Assembly: GCF_052103615.1 (NCBI RefSeq)
Contig: NZ_JBQEKA010000013.1
Coordinates: 1-60,465, forward strand
DNA length: 60,465 nt
Direction: 5' to 3'
DNA from: Kerstersia sp052103615
Lineage (GTDB): Bacteria > Pseudomonadota > Gammaproteobacteria > Burkholderiales > Burkholderiaceae_B
Shown here: positions 34,492-42,480 of the stretch, piece by piece
Position numbering within the stretch: the stretch's first letter is position 1
Layout of the letters: each line of letters starts with the position of its first letter
Notes under the pieces: model-generated
What the model saw: only the letters and a program-made list of their open reading frames with translations
The model's database searches: none
What the model was told of the DNA's origin: nothing
Translations under genes and position numbers: made by a program

Positions 34492-35670
34492 TCAGACGTG
34501 TTGCAGGCGCTCCAGTGCTTGCGCCAGCGTGGGCGTTTGCTTGGCGAAGCAGAAGCGGACAATGCCGTGGTTGGAAGCGGCAGCCTGCGGATCCTGGTAG
34601 AACGCGGAAACCGGGATGACGGTGACGCCATGCTCACGGGTCAGCCAGATGGCGAAGTCGGAACCGTTCAGGTCGGATATCTGTTCATACTGCGCCAGCA
34701 AAAAGAAGGTGCCGGCGCTGGGCAGCGGGCGGAAACGGGTCTGGGCCAGGCCTTGCGCCAGGAAGTCCCGTTTTTCCTGATAAAAAGCGCTCAGCCCTTG
34801 GTAGGTCTCGGGCCTGCCCACGAAACCCGCATAGGCGTGCTGCATGGGCGTGGGCGAGGTAAACACCATGAATTGATGCACTTTGCGGAATTCGCGGGTC
34901 AGCGCCGCGGGCGCCAGGCAATAGCCCAGTTTCCAGCCGGTGGTGTGATACGTCTTGCCGAAGGAGGACACAATGAAAGAACGCGCCGCCAGCGCGGGCC
35001 GCGTGGCCATGCTCAGGTGCGGGCGGCCATCGAACAGAATGTGTTCATAGACTTCGTCCGACAGGATCAGCAGGTCATGCTGGCTGAGCAGCGCTTCCAG
35101 CGCGTCCAGGTCGGCCGGTTCCAGTACGGTGGCCGTGGGGTTGTGCGGCGAGTTGAGGATGAGCAAGCGGGTGCGCGGGGTGATGGCCTGGCGGATGGCA
35201 TCCCAGTCGAAACGGAAATACGGGTCGCTGGCGGTGGGCGCGCGCATGGCGACGGCGACTGGCGTGGCGCCGGCCAGGCGGATGGCCGGGCGGTAAGAGT
35301 CGTAGCCGGGTTCGATGATGATGACTTCATCACCCGCCCCGGCAGCGCAGAAGATGGCAGCCATCAGGGCCTGCGTGGCGCCGCTGGTGACAGTGATTTC
35401 CGTGCCGCTATCGTAAGAATGGCCGTATAGCGCCGCCGCCTTGGCCGCAATGGCTTCGCGCAAGGCGGGCAGGCCGGGCATGGGGGGGTATTGATTCAGG
35501 CCGCTGGCCATGGCTTCGCTGACTTTCTGGCAGAGCGCCGGGTCAGGGTCGAAGTCGGGGAAGCCCTGGCCCAGGTTGATGGCGCCGGTTTCTGCGGCGA
35601 GTTGGCTCATGGTGGTGAAAATGGTGGTGCCGACGTCGGGCAGCTTGGACTGGATCATGGTGCGGGTCAT
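34492..35670 (-). CDS. ybdL: class I/II PLP aminotransferase, YbdL-like methionine (kynurenine-type) aminotransferase
   Basis: Encodes 392 residues from the ATG at 35670. It follows E. coli YbdL closely: S-K-L-P-D-V-G-T-T-I-F-T-x-M-S near the start, N-L-G-Q-G-F-P-D-F-D, N-Q-Y-P-P-M-P-G near 62, N-S-P-H-N-P-T-A-T-V, S-D-E-V-Y-E-H-I, and the PLP lysine in S-S-F-G-K-T-Y-H-T-T-G-W-K. YbdL transaminates methionine and other bulky amino acids with 2-oxo acids. An ATG 4 codons later is possible. Monocistronic, and separated from the next gene by a region with short tandem repeats. Confidence 0.9.
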   Translation of the reverse strand: MTRTMIQSKLPDVGTTIFTTMSQLAAETGAINLGQGFPDFDPDPALCQKVSEAMASGLNQYPPMPGLPALREAIAAKAAALYGHSYDSGTEITVTSGATQALMAAIFCAAGAGDEVIIIEPGYDSYRPAIRLAGATPVAVAMRAPTASDPYFRFDWDAIRQAITPRTRLLILNSPHNPTATVLEPADLDALEALLSQHDLLILSDEVYEHILFDGRPHLSMATRPALAARSFIVSSFGKTYHTTGWKLGYCLAPAALTREFRKVHQFMVFTSPTPMQHAYAGFVGRPETYQGLSAFYQEKRDFLAQGLAQTRFRPLPSAGTFFLLAQYEQISDLNGSDFAIWLTREHGVTVIPVSAFYQDPQAAASNHGIVRFCFAKQTPTLAQALERLQHV

Positions 35671-35790
35671 CAAAGGGGTTTCCGCTGCGCGGGAGGCAGC
35701 GGGGCCGGACTGCCATCATAAACAGTCTGCTTATGACTGGCGGTAATGCCGGTATGACTGGCAGTGTCAGTGCCGATGGCGCTGGGGCAT

Positions 35791-35846
35791 GGCGGGCGGG
35801 GAGTGGCGAGCAGGGAATGGCGAGCAAGGAATGGCGGGCAGGGAAT
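35791..35846. repeat. four tandem copies of a 14-bp unit (minisatellite)
   Basis: Consecutive copies at 35791-35804, 35805-35818, 35819-35832 and 35833-35846 follow the pattern ggcg[ag]gc[ag][ag]ggaat, the first more diverged (ending gagt). The array lies in the 262-base gap between the ybdL and LuxR genes. No protein is supported across it; frames running through it are products of the repeat. Confidence 0.85.
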
Positions 35847-35932
35847 GGGACGGCGCGCATGGCATCCGTCCGGCCCGGGCTGGCCGCCTGGCCGCCTGGC
35901 TGCGGTTTGCCTGCGGGCTGCTGGGGCGGCAC

Positions 35933-36736
35933 TCAGGCAGTGCCCGCCAGCGTACAGGGGGCATTGACCAAGGCGAAGAGCTGGCTGCGGAAGTTGATGT
36001 TCAGCCGCAGGAAGGCCCGGTTGCGGTAGGTCTTGACGGTGGTTTCCTTGATGCCCAGCGTGGCGCCTATGCCAGCGTGGGTCAGGCCGCGCAAGAGCAG
36101 CAGACAGACTTCCAGTTCCTTTTCCGTCAGTTGCGGGGCGGCGCGCAGCAGCGTGATGCGCCAGCTTTCCGTGGGGGATTGCTGCCGCTGCAGGGCCAGA
36201 TGCCCGCGCACCAGTTGCAGGAGCGCGGGGGTCAGTTGCTCGAAGGCCTGGATTTCAGGGTCGCTGAAGTAACCGGCATCGCGGTGGCGGTAGAGATTGA
36301 GCATCAGCGGCGTGCCGCTGTCGTCCCAGGACAGGCTGCAGAGCCGTTCGCTCATGTCGTGGCGCTGATAAATCTCTTGCCGGTACGGCGAAAAACGGAT
36401 GTCTTCAGCCAGCAGATGGCCGATCAGGGGGCGCTCCATGGGCTGATGGCTTTGCATGCGGCTGGCCAGTTCGTCATGGCTGTGAAAACGCTGGGAATAG
36501 TCGTCCCAGCAACGCCAGACCAGCCGGCTATCGTGATGGCGCGAGCCCGCCAGCAGCAGGCTGGGGTGCTGGGGGGAAATGCGCAGCACGTTGAAGTGCT
36601 GCGATTTGACCCAGAATGACAGGCTGTCGAGCAGGGACGCCGGGAAGTGCTCGCTGCCCATGGCGCGGGTCAGGTTGACGATGCGTTGCAGGTCGGGCTG
36701 GGGCGAGGCGTTGGAGGTATTCCAGATACTGATCAT
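35933..36736 (-). CDS. LuxR-family transcriptional regulator
   Basis: Encodes 267 residues from the ATG at 36736 (M-I-S-I-W-N-T); the frame extends upstream into the divergent promoter region and is not trusted there. The first ~180 residues match no domain I can name. The C-terminal LuxR HTH is clear: L-T-E-K-E-L-E-V-C-L-L-L-L-R-G-L-T-H-A-G-I-G-A-T-L-G-I-K and then T-T-V-K-T-Y-R-N-R-A-F. It is divergent from the VanB/VanA-type oxygenase genes across 260 bases and probably regulates them. The ligand is unknown. Confidence 0.87.
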   Translation of the reverse strand: MISIWNTSNASPQPDLQRIVNLTRAMGSEHFPASLLDSLSFWVKSQHFNVLRISPQHPSLLLAGSRHHDSRLVWRCWDDYSQRFHSHDELASRMQSHQPMERPLIGHLLAEDIRFSPYRQEIYQRHDMSERLCSLSWDDSGTPLMLNLYRHRDAGYFSDPEIQAFEQLTPALLQLVRGHLALQRQQSPTESWRITLLRAAPQLTEKELEVCLLLLRGLTHAGIGATLGIKETTVKTYRNRAFLRLNINFRSQLFALVNAPCTLAGTA

Positions 36737-36996
36737 GGCAGACGCTCTCGGTTCGATGTTGCCCCTATTCTCCGTGTAATGGCGCTGCCTGCCAATCCAG
36801 GTTTGTCCTGCTGTGCGCCAGGCAATTGCCGCCAGTTTGCCGGGATAAGCGGCTGGGGCGGGGGCAAGGTGCTTCGGCGCTGTCCTCTTCAGGGATGACA
36901 GCGCTTCTGCCGCGTGCCGGTAATCTGTTTGCCAGAGACAACTCCCGCCGGCTGCCATGGCGCAATGGCAGCGGCGCTTTCGCAGGCAGAACGATA

Positions 36997-37998
36997 ATGA
37001 GCAACGCGCCCCACTCCATGAATTTGCGGGTCAGCCGCGTGACGGCGGAAGCCAAGGATGTGCTGGCCATCGAGCTGGTGGATCCCGACGGCGCGGCGTT
37101 GCCGCCTTTTACGCCGGGCGCGCACCTGGAAATGCGCCTGGGCAACGGCATGATCCGCCATTATTCCTTGCTCAATGATTGCAGCGAGCGCCAGCGCTAC
37201 GTCGTGGGCGTGGGTTTGGCGCCGGATAGCCGCGGCGGTTCGCGTTTCATTCATGGCGGTTTGCGCGAAGGCGACAGCGTCAAGGTGACTGGGCCGCACA
37301 ATCATTTCGCGCTGGACGAACAGGCTGGCGGGTATTGCCTGGTGGCGGGCGGCATCGGCGTCACGCCGATTCTGGCTATGGCGCGCTGGGCCGAACGCCA
37401 GGGCCGCCCCTGGCGGGTGATCTATACCGCGCGCGGCCGTCACCGGGCGGCTTTCTATGAAGACCTGCTGGCGCTGGATCAGGGGCGTGGCCGGGTGCAG
37501 CTGCATTTCAATGATGAACAGGCTGGCCGTCTGCTGGCGGTGGAGGCTTTGGCAGCTTCCCTGGGGCCGGACGAGCATCTGTACTGTTGCGGCCCCGATC
37601 CCTTGATGCAAGCGGTCAGGCAGGCCACGGCGGCACAGGCCGGGCGGGTGCATTTCGAATGGTTTGCCGCGCCGGTCAGCGCGCCGGGTGCCGATGCCGG
37701 GCCAGCCGCCGCCACCGCTGCCGGCAGCGGCGGCGGGTTTGAAGTCATCCTGCGCCAGAGCGGGCAAACGCTGTGGGTCAGCGAGGAACAAAGCATTCTG
37801 GAAGCCATGGAAGAGGCTGGCCTGTCGCCAGCGTTTTCGTGCCGCGCCGGGATTTGCCGTTCCTGTGAAACGCGCGTGCATGCCGGTACGCCGGATCACC
37901 GCGATCTAGTGCTGTCGGATGAAGAAAAACAGGCCAATGACACCATGCTGATCTGCTGTTCGCGTGCGCTGACGCCTGCGCTGGAATTGGAACTGTAG
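36997..37998 (+). CDS. VanB/phthalate-reductase-type oxygenase reductase (FMN, NAD, 2Fe-2S)
   Basis: Encodes 333 residues from the ATG at 36997; M8 at 37018 is an alternative, and upstream codons do not match the family. Domain order: FMN-binding ferredoxin-reductase domain (R-H-Y-S-L-L-N-D near 49-56), NAD-binding domain (G-G-I-G-V-T-P-I-L-A near 121), and a C-terminal plant-type ferredoxin with C-R-A-G-I-C-R-S-C and a fourth Cys in L-I-C-C. This is the class IA reductase layout (vanillate demethylase VanB, phthalate dioxygenase reductase). It passes electrons from NAD(P)H to the Rieske oxygenase encoded 146 bases downstream. Confidence 0.9.
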   Translation: MSNAPHSMNLRVSRVTAEAKDVLAIELVDPDGAALPPFTPGAHLEMRLGNGMIRHYSLLNDCSERQRYVVGVGLAPDSRGGSRFIHGGLREGDSVKVTGPHNHFALDEQAGGYCLVAGGIGVTPILAMARWAERQGRPWRVIYTARGRHRAAFYEDLLALDQGRGRVQLHFNDEQAGRLLAVEALAASLGPDEHLYCCGPDPLMQAVRQATAAQAGRVHFEWFAAPVSAPGADAGPAAATAAGSGGGFEVILRQSGQTLWVSEEQSILEAMEEAGLSPAFSCRAGICRSCETRVHAGTPDHRDLVLSDEEKQANDTMLICCSRALTPALELEL

Positions 37999-38060
37999 CG
38001 GCTCCGGAGTTTGCCATCGCCACCAGGCCGCAAGCGGCGCGAGGCATGTCATGCACAGGT

Positions 38061-38080
38061 TTATACATAAGTTATCAACA
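38061..38080 (+). promoter_or_regulatory. two DnaA-box-like 9-mers between the reductase and oxygenase genes
   Basis: ttatacata (38061-38069) and ttatcaaca (38072-38080) differ from TTATCCACA by two and one bases, and both point the same way. They precede the oxygenase ribosome binding site. Significance is uncertain but they add to the larger cluster at 39375-39453. Confidence 0.3.
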
Positions 38081-38144
38081 GATTTTTAGGCTGGCGTCAG
38101 CGGTTTGAAGCCGGGCGCGCAGCCATCAGAAAGAGGAGACAAGA

Positions 38145-39266
38145 ATGACCCTGCCGACTTCGAACATCATCGTCAATTCCCGTAAGGCTTCGGCGCAGAT
38201 GGCCACGCGCCATACGCCGTTTGTGTTTAATGAATGGTATGTCGCGGCTTTTTCCGGGGATGTCGGGCGTGAGCTGATGGCGCGCACGATCCTGGGCAAG
38301 CGCCTGGTGTTTTATCGCACGCTGGATGGCAAGGCGGTCGCCATGGAAGATCGCTGCGCGCACCGTTCGTTTCCGCTGTCGCGCAGCTGGCTGGATGGCG
38401 ACACCATTGTGTGCGGCTATCACGGCTTCCGTTATGACGAGCAGGGCAATCTGATTGAAACGCCCTCGCAAAAGACCTGTCCGCGCGGGATAGGCGTCCG
38501 TTCCTATCCGCTGGCGGAAAAAGGCCCGCTGCTGTGGATCTGGATGGGTGACCCGGAGCTGGCCGATGAAAGCACCCTGCCCCATCAGCCCTGGATAGAG
38601 AATCCTGACTGGGAGTGCAGCTCAGGCTATTTTCACCATCCCGGCAATTACGTCAGCATGCACGAGAATCTGCTGGATCTGACACACCTGCAATTCCTGC
38701 ATGCCAACACCATAGGCACGCCCGACTACGCCAGCGCGCCCTTTGAGCTGGATCTGAAGCAAGAAGGCTATTACCGGCTGCTGCGGCGTATTGTGCCGAC
38801 GACCTTGTCGCCGGTCTGGGGCAATACCACGGGGATTACCGGCCCGACCGCCGCGCGTATCGTGACTTCCGAATTCCTGTCGCCCGGCCTGCACCGCGTC
38901 AGCGTGACGTTCTACGACACCGCCCTGCCCGAGGAAACCCGCCCGGTTTTCCATATCCATACCGCGCACATCATTACCCCGGAAACCGACCACAGCATGC
39001 ATTACCACATTGTGCATGGCCGTGATTTTGCCCAGGCCGATACGGCGCTGGGGGAATTCATGCACGAGCAGCTGTTTGCCGCCTTCAAGGAGGATGTCGA
39101 TGGCCTGGGGGCGCTGGAAGCCGTGATCGACGATGTGGATGAAAACCACTATGAAATCTCGGTCGGCAGCGATGCGCCTGCGGTGGCCATGCGGATTTAC
39201 CTGAAAAAACGCGCCGACCGCGAGGCGCAGGCGCGCCTGGCGCAGCTGACGGGCGTCTCCGCCTGA
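38145..39266 (+). CDS. Rieske non-haem iron oxygenase large subunit (VanA/TsaM-like aromatic demethylase)
   Basis: Encodes 373 residues; AGAGGAG lies before the ATG. The Rieske 2Fe-2S motif is C-A-H-R-S near 73 and C-G-Y-H-G near 91. The mononuclear iron site is seen in N-L-L-D-L-T-H-L-Q-F-L-H (N-x2-D-x3-H-x4-H pattern, about 173-184). Length and N-terminal layout fit the VanA/TsaM/toluate O-demethylase branch, which removes O-methyl groups or hydroxylates side chains of aromatic acids. It pairs with the upstream reductase. The adjacent TRAP binding-protein gene suggests an aromatic carboxylate or sulfonate substrate, not decided by sequence. Confidence 0.9.
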   Translation: MTLPTSNIIVNSRKASAQMATRHTPFVFNEWYVAAFSGDVGRELMARTILGKRLVFYRTLDGKAVAMEDRCAHRSFPLSRSWLDGDTIVCGYHGFRYDEQGNLIETPSQKTCPRGIGVRSYPLAEKGPLLWIWMGDPELADESTLPHQPWIENPDWECSSGYFHHPGNYVSMHENLLDLTHLQFLHANTIGTPDYASAPFELDLKQEGYYRLLRRIVPTTLSPVWGNTTGITGPTAARIVTSEFLSPGLHRVSVTFYDTALPEETRPVFHIHTAHIITPETDHSMHYHIVHGRDFAQADTALGEFMHEQLFAAFKEDVDGLGALEAVIDDVDENHYEISVGSDAPAVAMRIYLKKRADREAQARLAQLTGVSA

Positions 39267-39374
39267 GCAGCGCGGCCAGGACGCCCGCGGCATGCGTCCA
39301 GCAAAGACAGATCCAGCCTGGCGGTATCGCTATCCGTCAGGCTGGATGCGGCTTTCCGGCTGGCGCCGGAAAAG

Positions 39375-39453
39375 TTATCGACAAGGTTATCAGCCAGGTA
39401 TCCACAGCGATATTCATGTCATACCAACAGGGTTATCCATAGAGATATCCACA
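39375..39453 (+). promoter_or_regulatory. cluster of DnaA-box-like sites upstream of the TRAP binding-protein gene
   Basis: In the 229-base gap after the oxygenase gene, four 9-mers in one orientation each differ from TTATCCACA by one base: ttatcgaca (39375-39383), gtatccaca (39398-39406), ttatccata (39433-39441) and atatccaca (39445-39453). A weaker ttatcagcc is at 39387-39395. Such density in 79 bases is unlikely by chance in a GC-rich genome. No gene fits here. Confidence 0.5.
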
Positions 39454-39495
39454 AACCAGCAACCTAATACAAGAAAACAAGACCGGAGACATTTC

Positions 39496-40550
39496 ATGCG
39501 TCGTCTATCCCAGGCATTGACCCCTATCGCCTTGTCGCTGGCCTGTATGGCACCCGCGCTCGGCCAGGCGCAGGACAAGGTTGTCCTGCGCGTTTCCCAT
39601 TTCCTGCCGGCCACCTCCAATGCCCAGGTGAATGTCATTCAGCCCTGGTGCGATACGCTGGCACGCGAATCGCAGCAGCGCCTGACCTGCCAGATCTACC
39701 CTTCCATGCAGCTGGGCGGCACCCCTGCGCAATTGGCTGACCAGGTGCGGCGCGGCGCGGCGCGGCCGATGTGGTCTGGACGGCGCCGGGTTATTCGACT
39801 GGCCGCTTCCCGCGCAGCGAAGCGGTGGAATTGCCCTTCATGCTGCCTGCCAAGGGGGAAATCGGTTCGAAGATCATCTGGGAGTTTTACGAAAGCAGCT
39901 TGAAGGATGATTTCAAGGACTACCATGTGCTGGCCTTGCATAGCGACGGCGGCATGCAGCTGCACACGGCAAATAAGCCGGTGACTGAGCTGGAGGCCTT
40001 CAAGGGCGTGAAGCTGCGCGCCTCCACGCGGATGACGGCGCGGCTGCTCGATAGCCTGGGGGCGACGCCGGTCAGCATGCCGCCGGCGCAATTGACGGAA
40101 GCCTTGTCCAAGGGCGTGGTGGATGGCGCGCTGGTCGGCTGGGAAGTGCTGCCCGCCCTCAAATTGGATGAGGTCACGCGTTTTCATGCCGAGCCTGCCG
40201 AAGACCAGCCCATTTTTTCCACAACCTTGCTCAGTCTGCTGATGAACAAGAAGCGCTATGAATCGCTGCCCGATGATTTGCGCGAAATCGTTGACCGCAA
40301 CAGCGGCCTGGGGCTGTCCATGAGCATGGGGGCGAACTGGGAGCGTTCTGCCAATGCGGCGCGTGAGCAGGTACGCACGCAAGGCGCGCAGGTGGCCGAG
40401 ATATCCACGGTGGAGTATCAAAAAATGCGTGATGCCGGCCAGGCGCTGACGGATACCTGGATTGCCGAAGCCGGTGAAAAGAAACTGGATGGCGCCGCGC
40501 TGGCGGCAGCCTTGAAGGAAATCGCCGAGGCGAATGGCATGAAATATTGA
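39496..40550 (+). pseudogene. TRAP substrate-binding protein (DctP family) with a frameshift in a CGGCG repeat
   Basis: From the ATG at 39496 a signal peptide (A-L-S-L-A-C-M-A-P-A-L-G-Q-A-Q) and the N-terminal half of a DctP protein are encoded (V-V-L-R-V-S-H-F-L, Q-I-Y-P-S-M-Q-L-G-G-T-P-A-Q). At 39748-39765 the frame runs through (CGGCG)3 and is lost, stopping at 39903 after 135 residues. The rest of the protein continues in another frame from A-D-V-V-W-T-A-P-G-Y at 39765 to 40550. Removing one 5-base unit restores a 349-residue protein (Q-V-R-R-G-A-A-D-V-V-W), the exact size of the two DctP proteins of the mandelate operon. It may be a pseudogene, a phase-variable gene, or a sequencing error. 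Its permeases are not on this strand. Confidence 0.85.
39748..39765 (+). repeat. CGGCG pentanucleotide repeat, three full copies plus CGG
   Basis: Three exact 5-base units (39748-39752, 39753-39757, 39758-39762) plus a partial unit cover the point where the reading frame of the binding-protein gene is lost. A change of one unit shifts the frame by 5 bases; two units would give the intact frame. Confidence 0.9.
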
Positions 40551-40571
40551 GTTCACGGTTTTTGCCTGCCT

Positions 40572-40607
40572 CCCGGCCTGCTGCTTGCGCGGCAGGCCGG
40601 GTTTTTT
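40572..40607 (+). terminator. rho-independent terminator after the frameshifted binding-protein gene
   Basis: Arms cccggcctgc (40572-40581) and gcaggccggg (40592-40601) enclose a 10-base loop and are followed by TTTTTT (40602-40607). It separates this transcript from the convergent TRAP permease gene. Confidence 0.93.
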
Positions 40608-40633
40608 GTGGGCGCCAGCGGCGCCCTGCGGGC

Positions 40634-41947
40634 TTACATGAGGGATGGCAGCCACAGCGTGATGGCCGGGAGGAAGATCAGGATGGCCAGGCGGACGATA
40701 TCCGCGATCCAGAAAGGCGTGACGCCGCGGTAAATCGTGCCTAGCGAGAGCTCGGGAATCACGGCGCGTATGACGAAGACATTCATGCCGACTGGCGGGG
40801 TAATCAGGCTGATTTCCGTCACCACGACCACGACGATGCCGAACCAGATCAAAACCATGCCGGGATCCATCATGCCGCCCAGATCCAGGGCCGCGATAAT
40901 GGGGTAGAACACGGGCACGGTCAGGAGGATCATGGACATGCTTTCCATGACGGCGCCCAGCAGCAGGTAGATCACGATGATGACCAGGATGACGAGCATG
41001 GGCGATAGCTGCTGAGCGATGATCCATTCCGTCAGGCGCAGCGGCGTTTGCGTCATGTTGATCATGTTCGAGAAGATGATCGCGCCGATCAGGACGGCGA
41101 AAATCATGCCCGAGGTGCGCGCGCTATCGACGAGGATGCGGAAGAACAGCTTCCAGGTGAGTTGCCGCCGGGCCAGGGTGAAGCAGAGTGCGCCTGCCGC
41201 GCCGATGCCGGCGGCTTCGTTGGGCGTGAAAATGCCGCCATAAATGCCGCCGATGACCACGCCGAACAGCACGACGATGCCCCAGACGTTCTTGATGGCC
41301 TGGATGCGTTCGCTGCGCGGCAGCTTGGCGCCCGGCGGGCCGGCTTTGGGATTGCGCCAGGTGACGAACATCACGGCCGCGAGATACCCAAGGATGGCCA
41401 GCAGGCCGGGCAACAGGCCGGCAATGAAGAGTTTGCCGATATCCTGTTCAGTCATCAGGCCATAGATGATGAGGATGACACTGGGTGGAATCAGAATGCC
41501 CAGTGTGCCGCCGGCGGCAATCGAACCGCTGGCGAGCTGGGGGGAATAGCCATACTGCGACATCGACGGATAGGAAACCTTGGCCATGGTGGCGGCGGTT
41601 GCTAGGCTGGAGCCGCATAGCGCGCTGAACCCGCCGCAGGCCAGGATGGTGGCCATGGCGAGGCCGCCGCGGTAGTGCCCCAGCACGGCATACGAGGCGG
41701 CATAGAGCTGTTGCGATAGCCCGGCCTGCGTAATCAGGTTGCCCATCAGGATGAACAGGGGAATGACCGCGAGGCTGTAGGTCAGTCCGGTTTCATAGAC
41801 GGTGCTGGCGACCATGGCGGAGGCGGCATTCCAGTTGACCAGAAAGCCGAACCCGGCATAGCCCACCAGGCCCATGGCGAAGGCGATGGGAACGCGTAGT
41901 CCCATCAGGGTGAATAACACCAGAAATCCGATCAGGGTTGCAGTCAT
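40634..41947 (-). CDS. TRAP transporter large permease (DctM family), second system
   Basis: Encodes 437 residues from the ATG at 41947, which overlaps the DctQ stop by 4 bases; the longer open frame runs back through DctQ and is an artefact. DctM signatures: L-M-G-L-R-V-P-I-A-F-A-M near 15, F-S-A-L-C-G-S-S-L-A-T-A-A-T-M, A-A-G-G-T-L-G-I-L-I-P-P-S-V, and E-I-S-L-I-T-P-P-V-G-M-N-V-F near the end. It is the last gene of the minus-strand aldehyde dehydrogenase-to-TRAP cluster and faces the frameshifted binding-protein gene across a terminator. Confidence 0.95.
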   Translation of the reverse strand: MTATLIGFLVLFTLMGLRVPIAFAMGLVGYAGFGFLVNWNAASAMVASTVYETGLTYSLAVIPLFILMGNLITQAGLSQQLYAASYAVLGHYRGGLAMATILACGGFSALCGSSLATAATMAKVSYPSMSQYGYSPQLASGSIAAGGTLGILIPPSVILIIYGLMTEQDIGKLFIAGLLPGLLAILGYLAAVMFVTWRNPKAGPPGAKLPRSERIQAIKNVWGIVVLFGVVIGGIYGGIFTPNEAAGIGAAGALCFTLARRQLTWKLFFRILVDSARTSGMIFAVLIGAIIFSNMINMTQTPLRLTEWIIAQQLSPMLVILVIIVIYLLLGAVMESMSMILLTVPVFYPIIAALDLGGMMDPGMVLIWFGIVVVVVTEISLITPPVGMNVFVIRAVIPELSLGTIYRGVTPFWIADIVRLAILIFLPAITLWLPSLM

Positions 41948-42480
41948 TGTTGTTCTGCCTGAGAAAGAGGCGTCCCGGAGCCTGAAGCCGGGGCGGCGAA
42001 GAGCGAGCACCCGGCCTGCCCCAGAAATACCAGGCCGGTGAGCGCCGCCATGGCGCACATGAGCCAGATCAGCGGAGCCATGGGGATCAGCAGCGAAGCC
42101 GTGGTATCCCCATAGGCGCTGGCGTCCATGGCCTTGGGCACGAGACGCCAGGCAACAAACAGCATGGCGACGGCGCACAGGCATTGCACCAGCGCATTGC
42201 GCAGCCGCCGCAGGCGGGCTGGCAGCGCGTTCTCGAACAAGTCCACTGAAATATGCTCATGCGCCAGGGTAACGAGCGGCAGCGTGCAGAACACCAGCCC
42301 CGCCAGCATGATTTCGGTGATTTCAAAGGAGCCGAGCACGGGGCGGTTGAAAAAGTAGCGCCCGCCGACATCAATGACGGTCAGCAGCATCATGGCCGTC
42401 AGCAGGATGGCGGCGATGGCGTTCAGCGCAGTGGTCAGGCCCGCGACGAGCCTGACTGGCAGTGAGGGCGGCCGGTTCAT
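41944..42480 (-). CDS. TRAP transporter small permease (DctQ family), second system
   Basis: Encodes 178 residues with four hydrophobic segments. DctQ markers are D-V-G-G-R-Y-F-F-N-R-P-V-L-G-S-F-E-I-T-E near 37-56 and H-E-H-I-S-V-D-L-F near 73. Start and stop each overlap the neighbouring genes by 4 bases (DctP upstream, DctM downstream), so the three subunits are translationally coupled in the order P-Q-M, unlike the Q-M-P-P order of the mandelate operon. Confidence 0.92.
   Translation of the reverse strand: MNRPPSLPVRLVAGLTTALNAIAAILLTAMMLLTVIDVGGRYFFNRPVLGSFEITEIMLAGLVFCTLPLVTLAHEHISVDLFENALPARLRRLRNALVQCLCAVAMLFVAWRLVPKAMDASAYGDTTASLLIPMAPLIWLMCAMAALTGLVFLGQAGCSLFAAPASGSGTPLSQAEQQ

Noticed and set aside
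36826..36996. N-terminal extension of the VanB-like reductase
   Set aside because: The upstream codons overlap the divergent promoter region and do not resemble the family; the start at 36997 fits homologue length.
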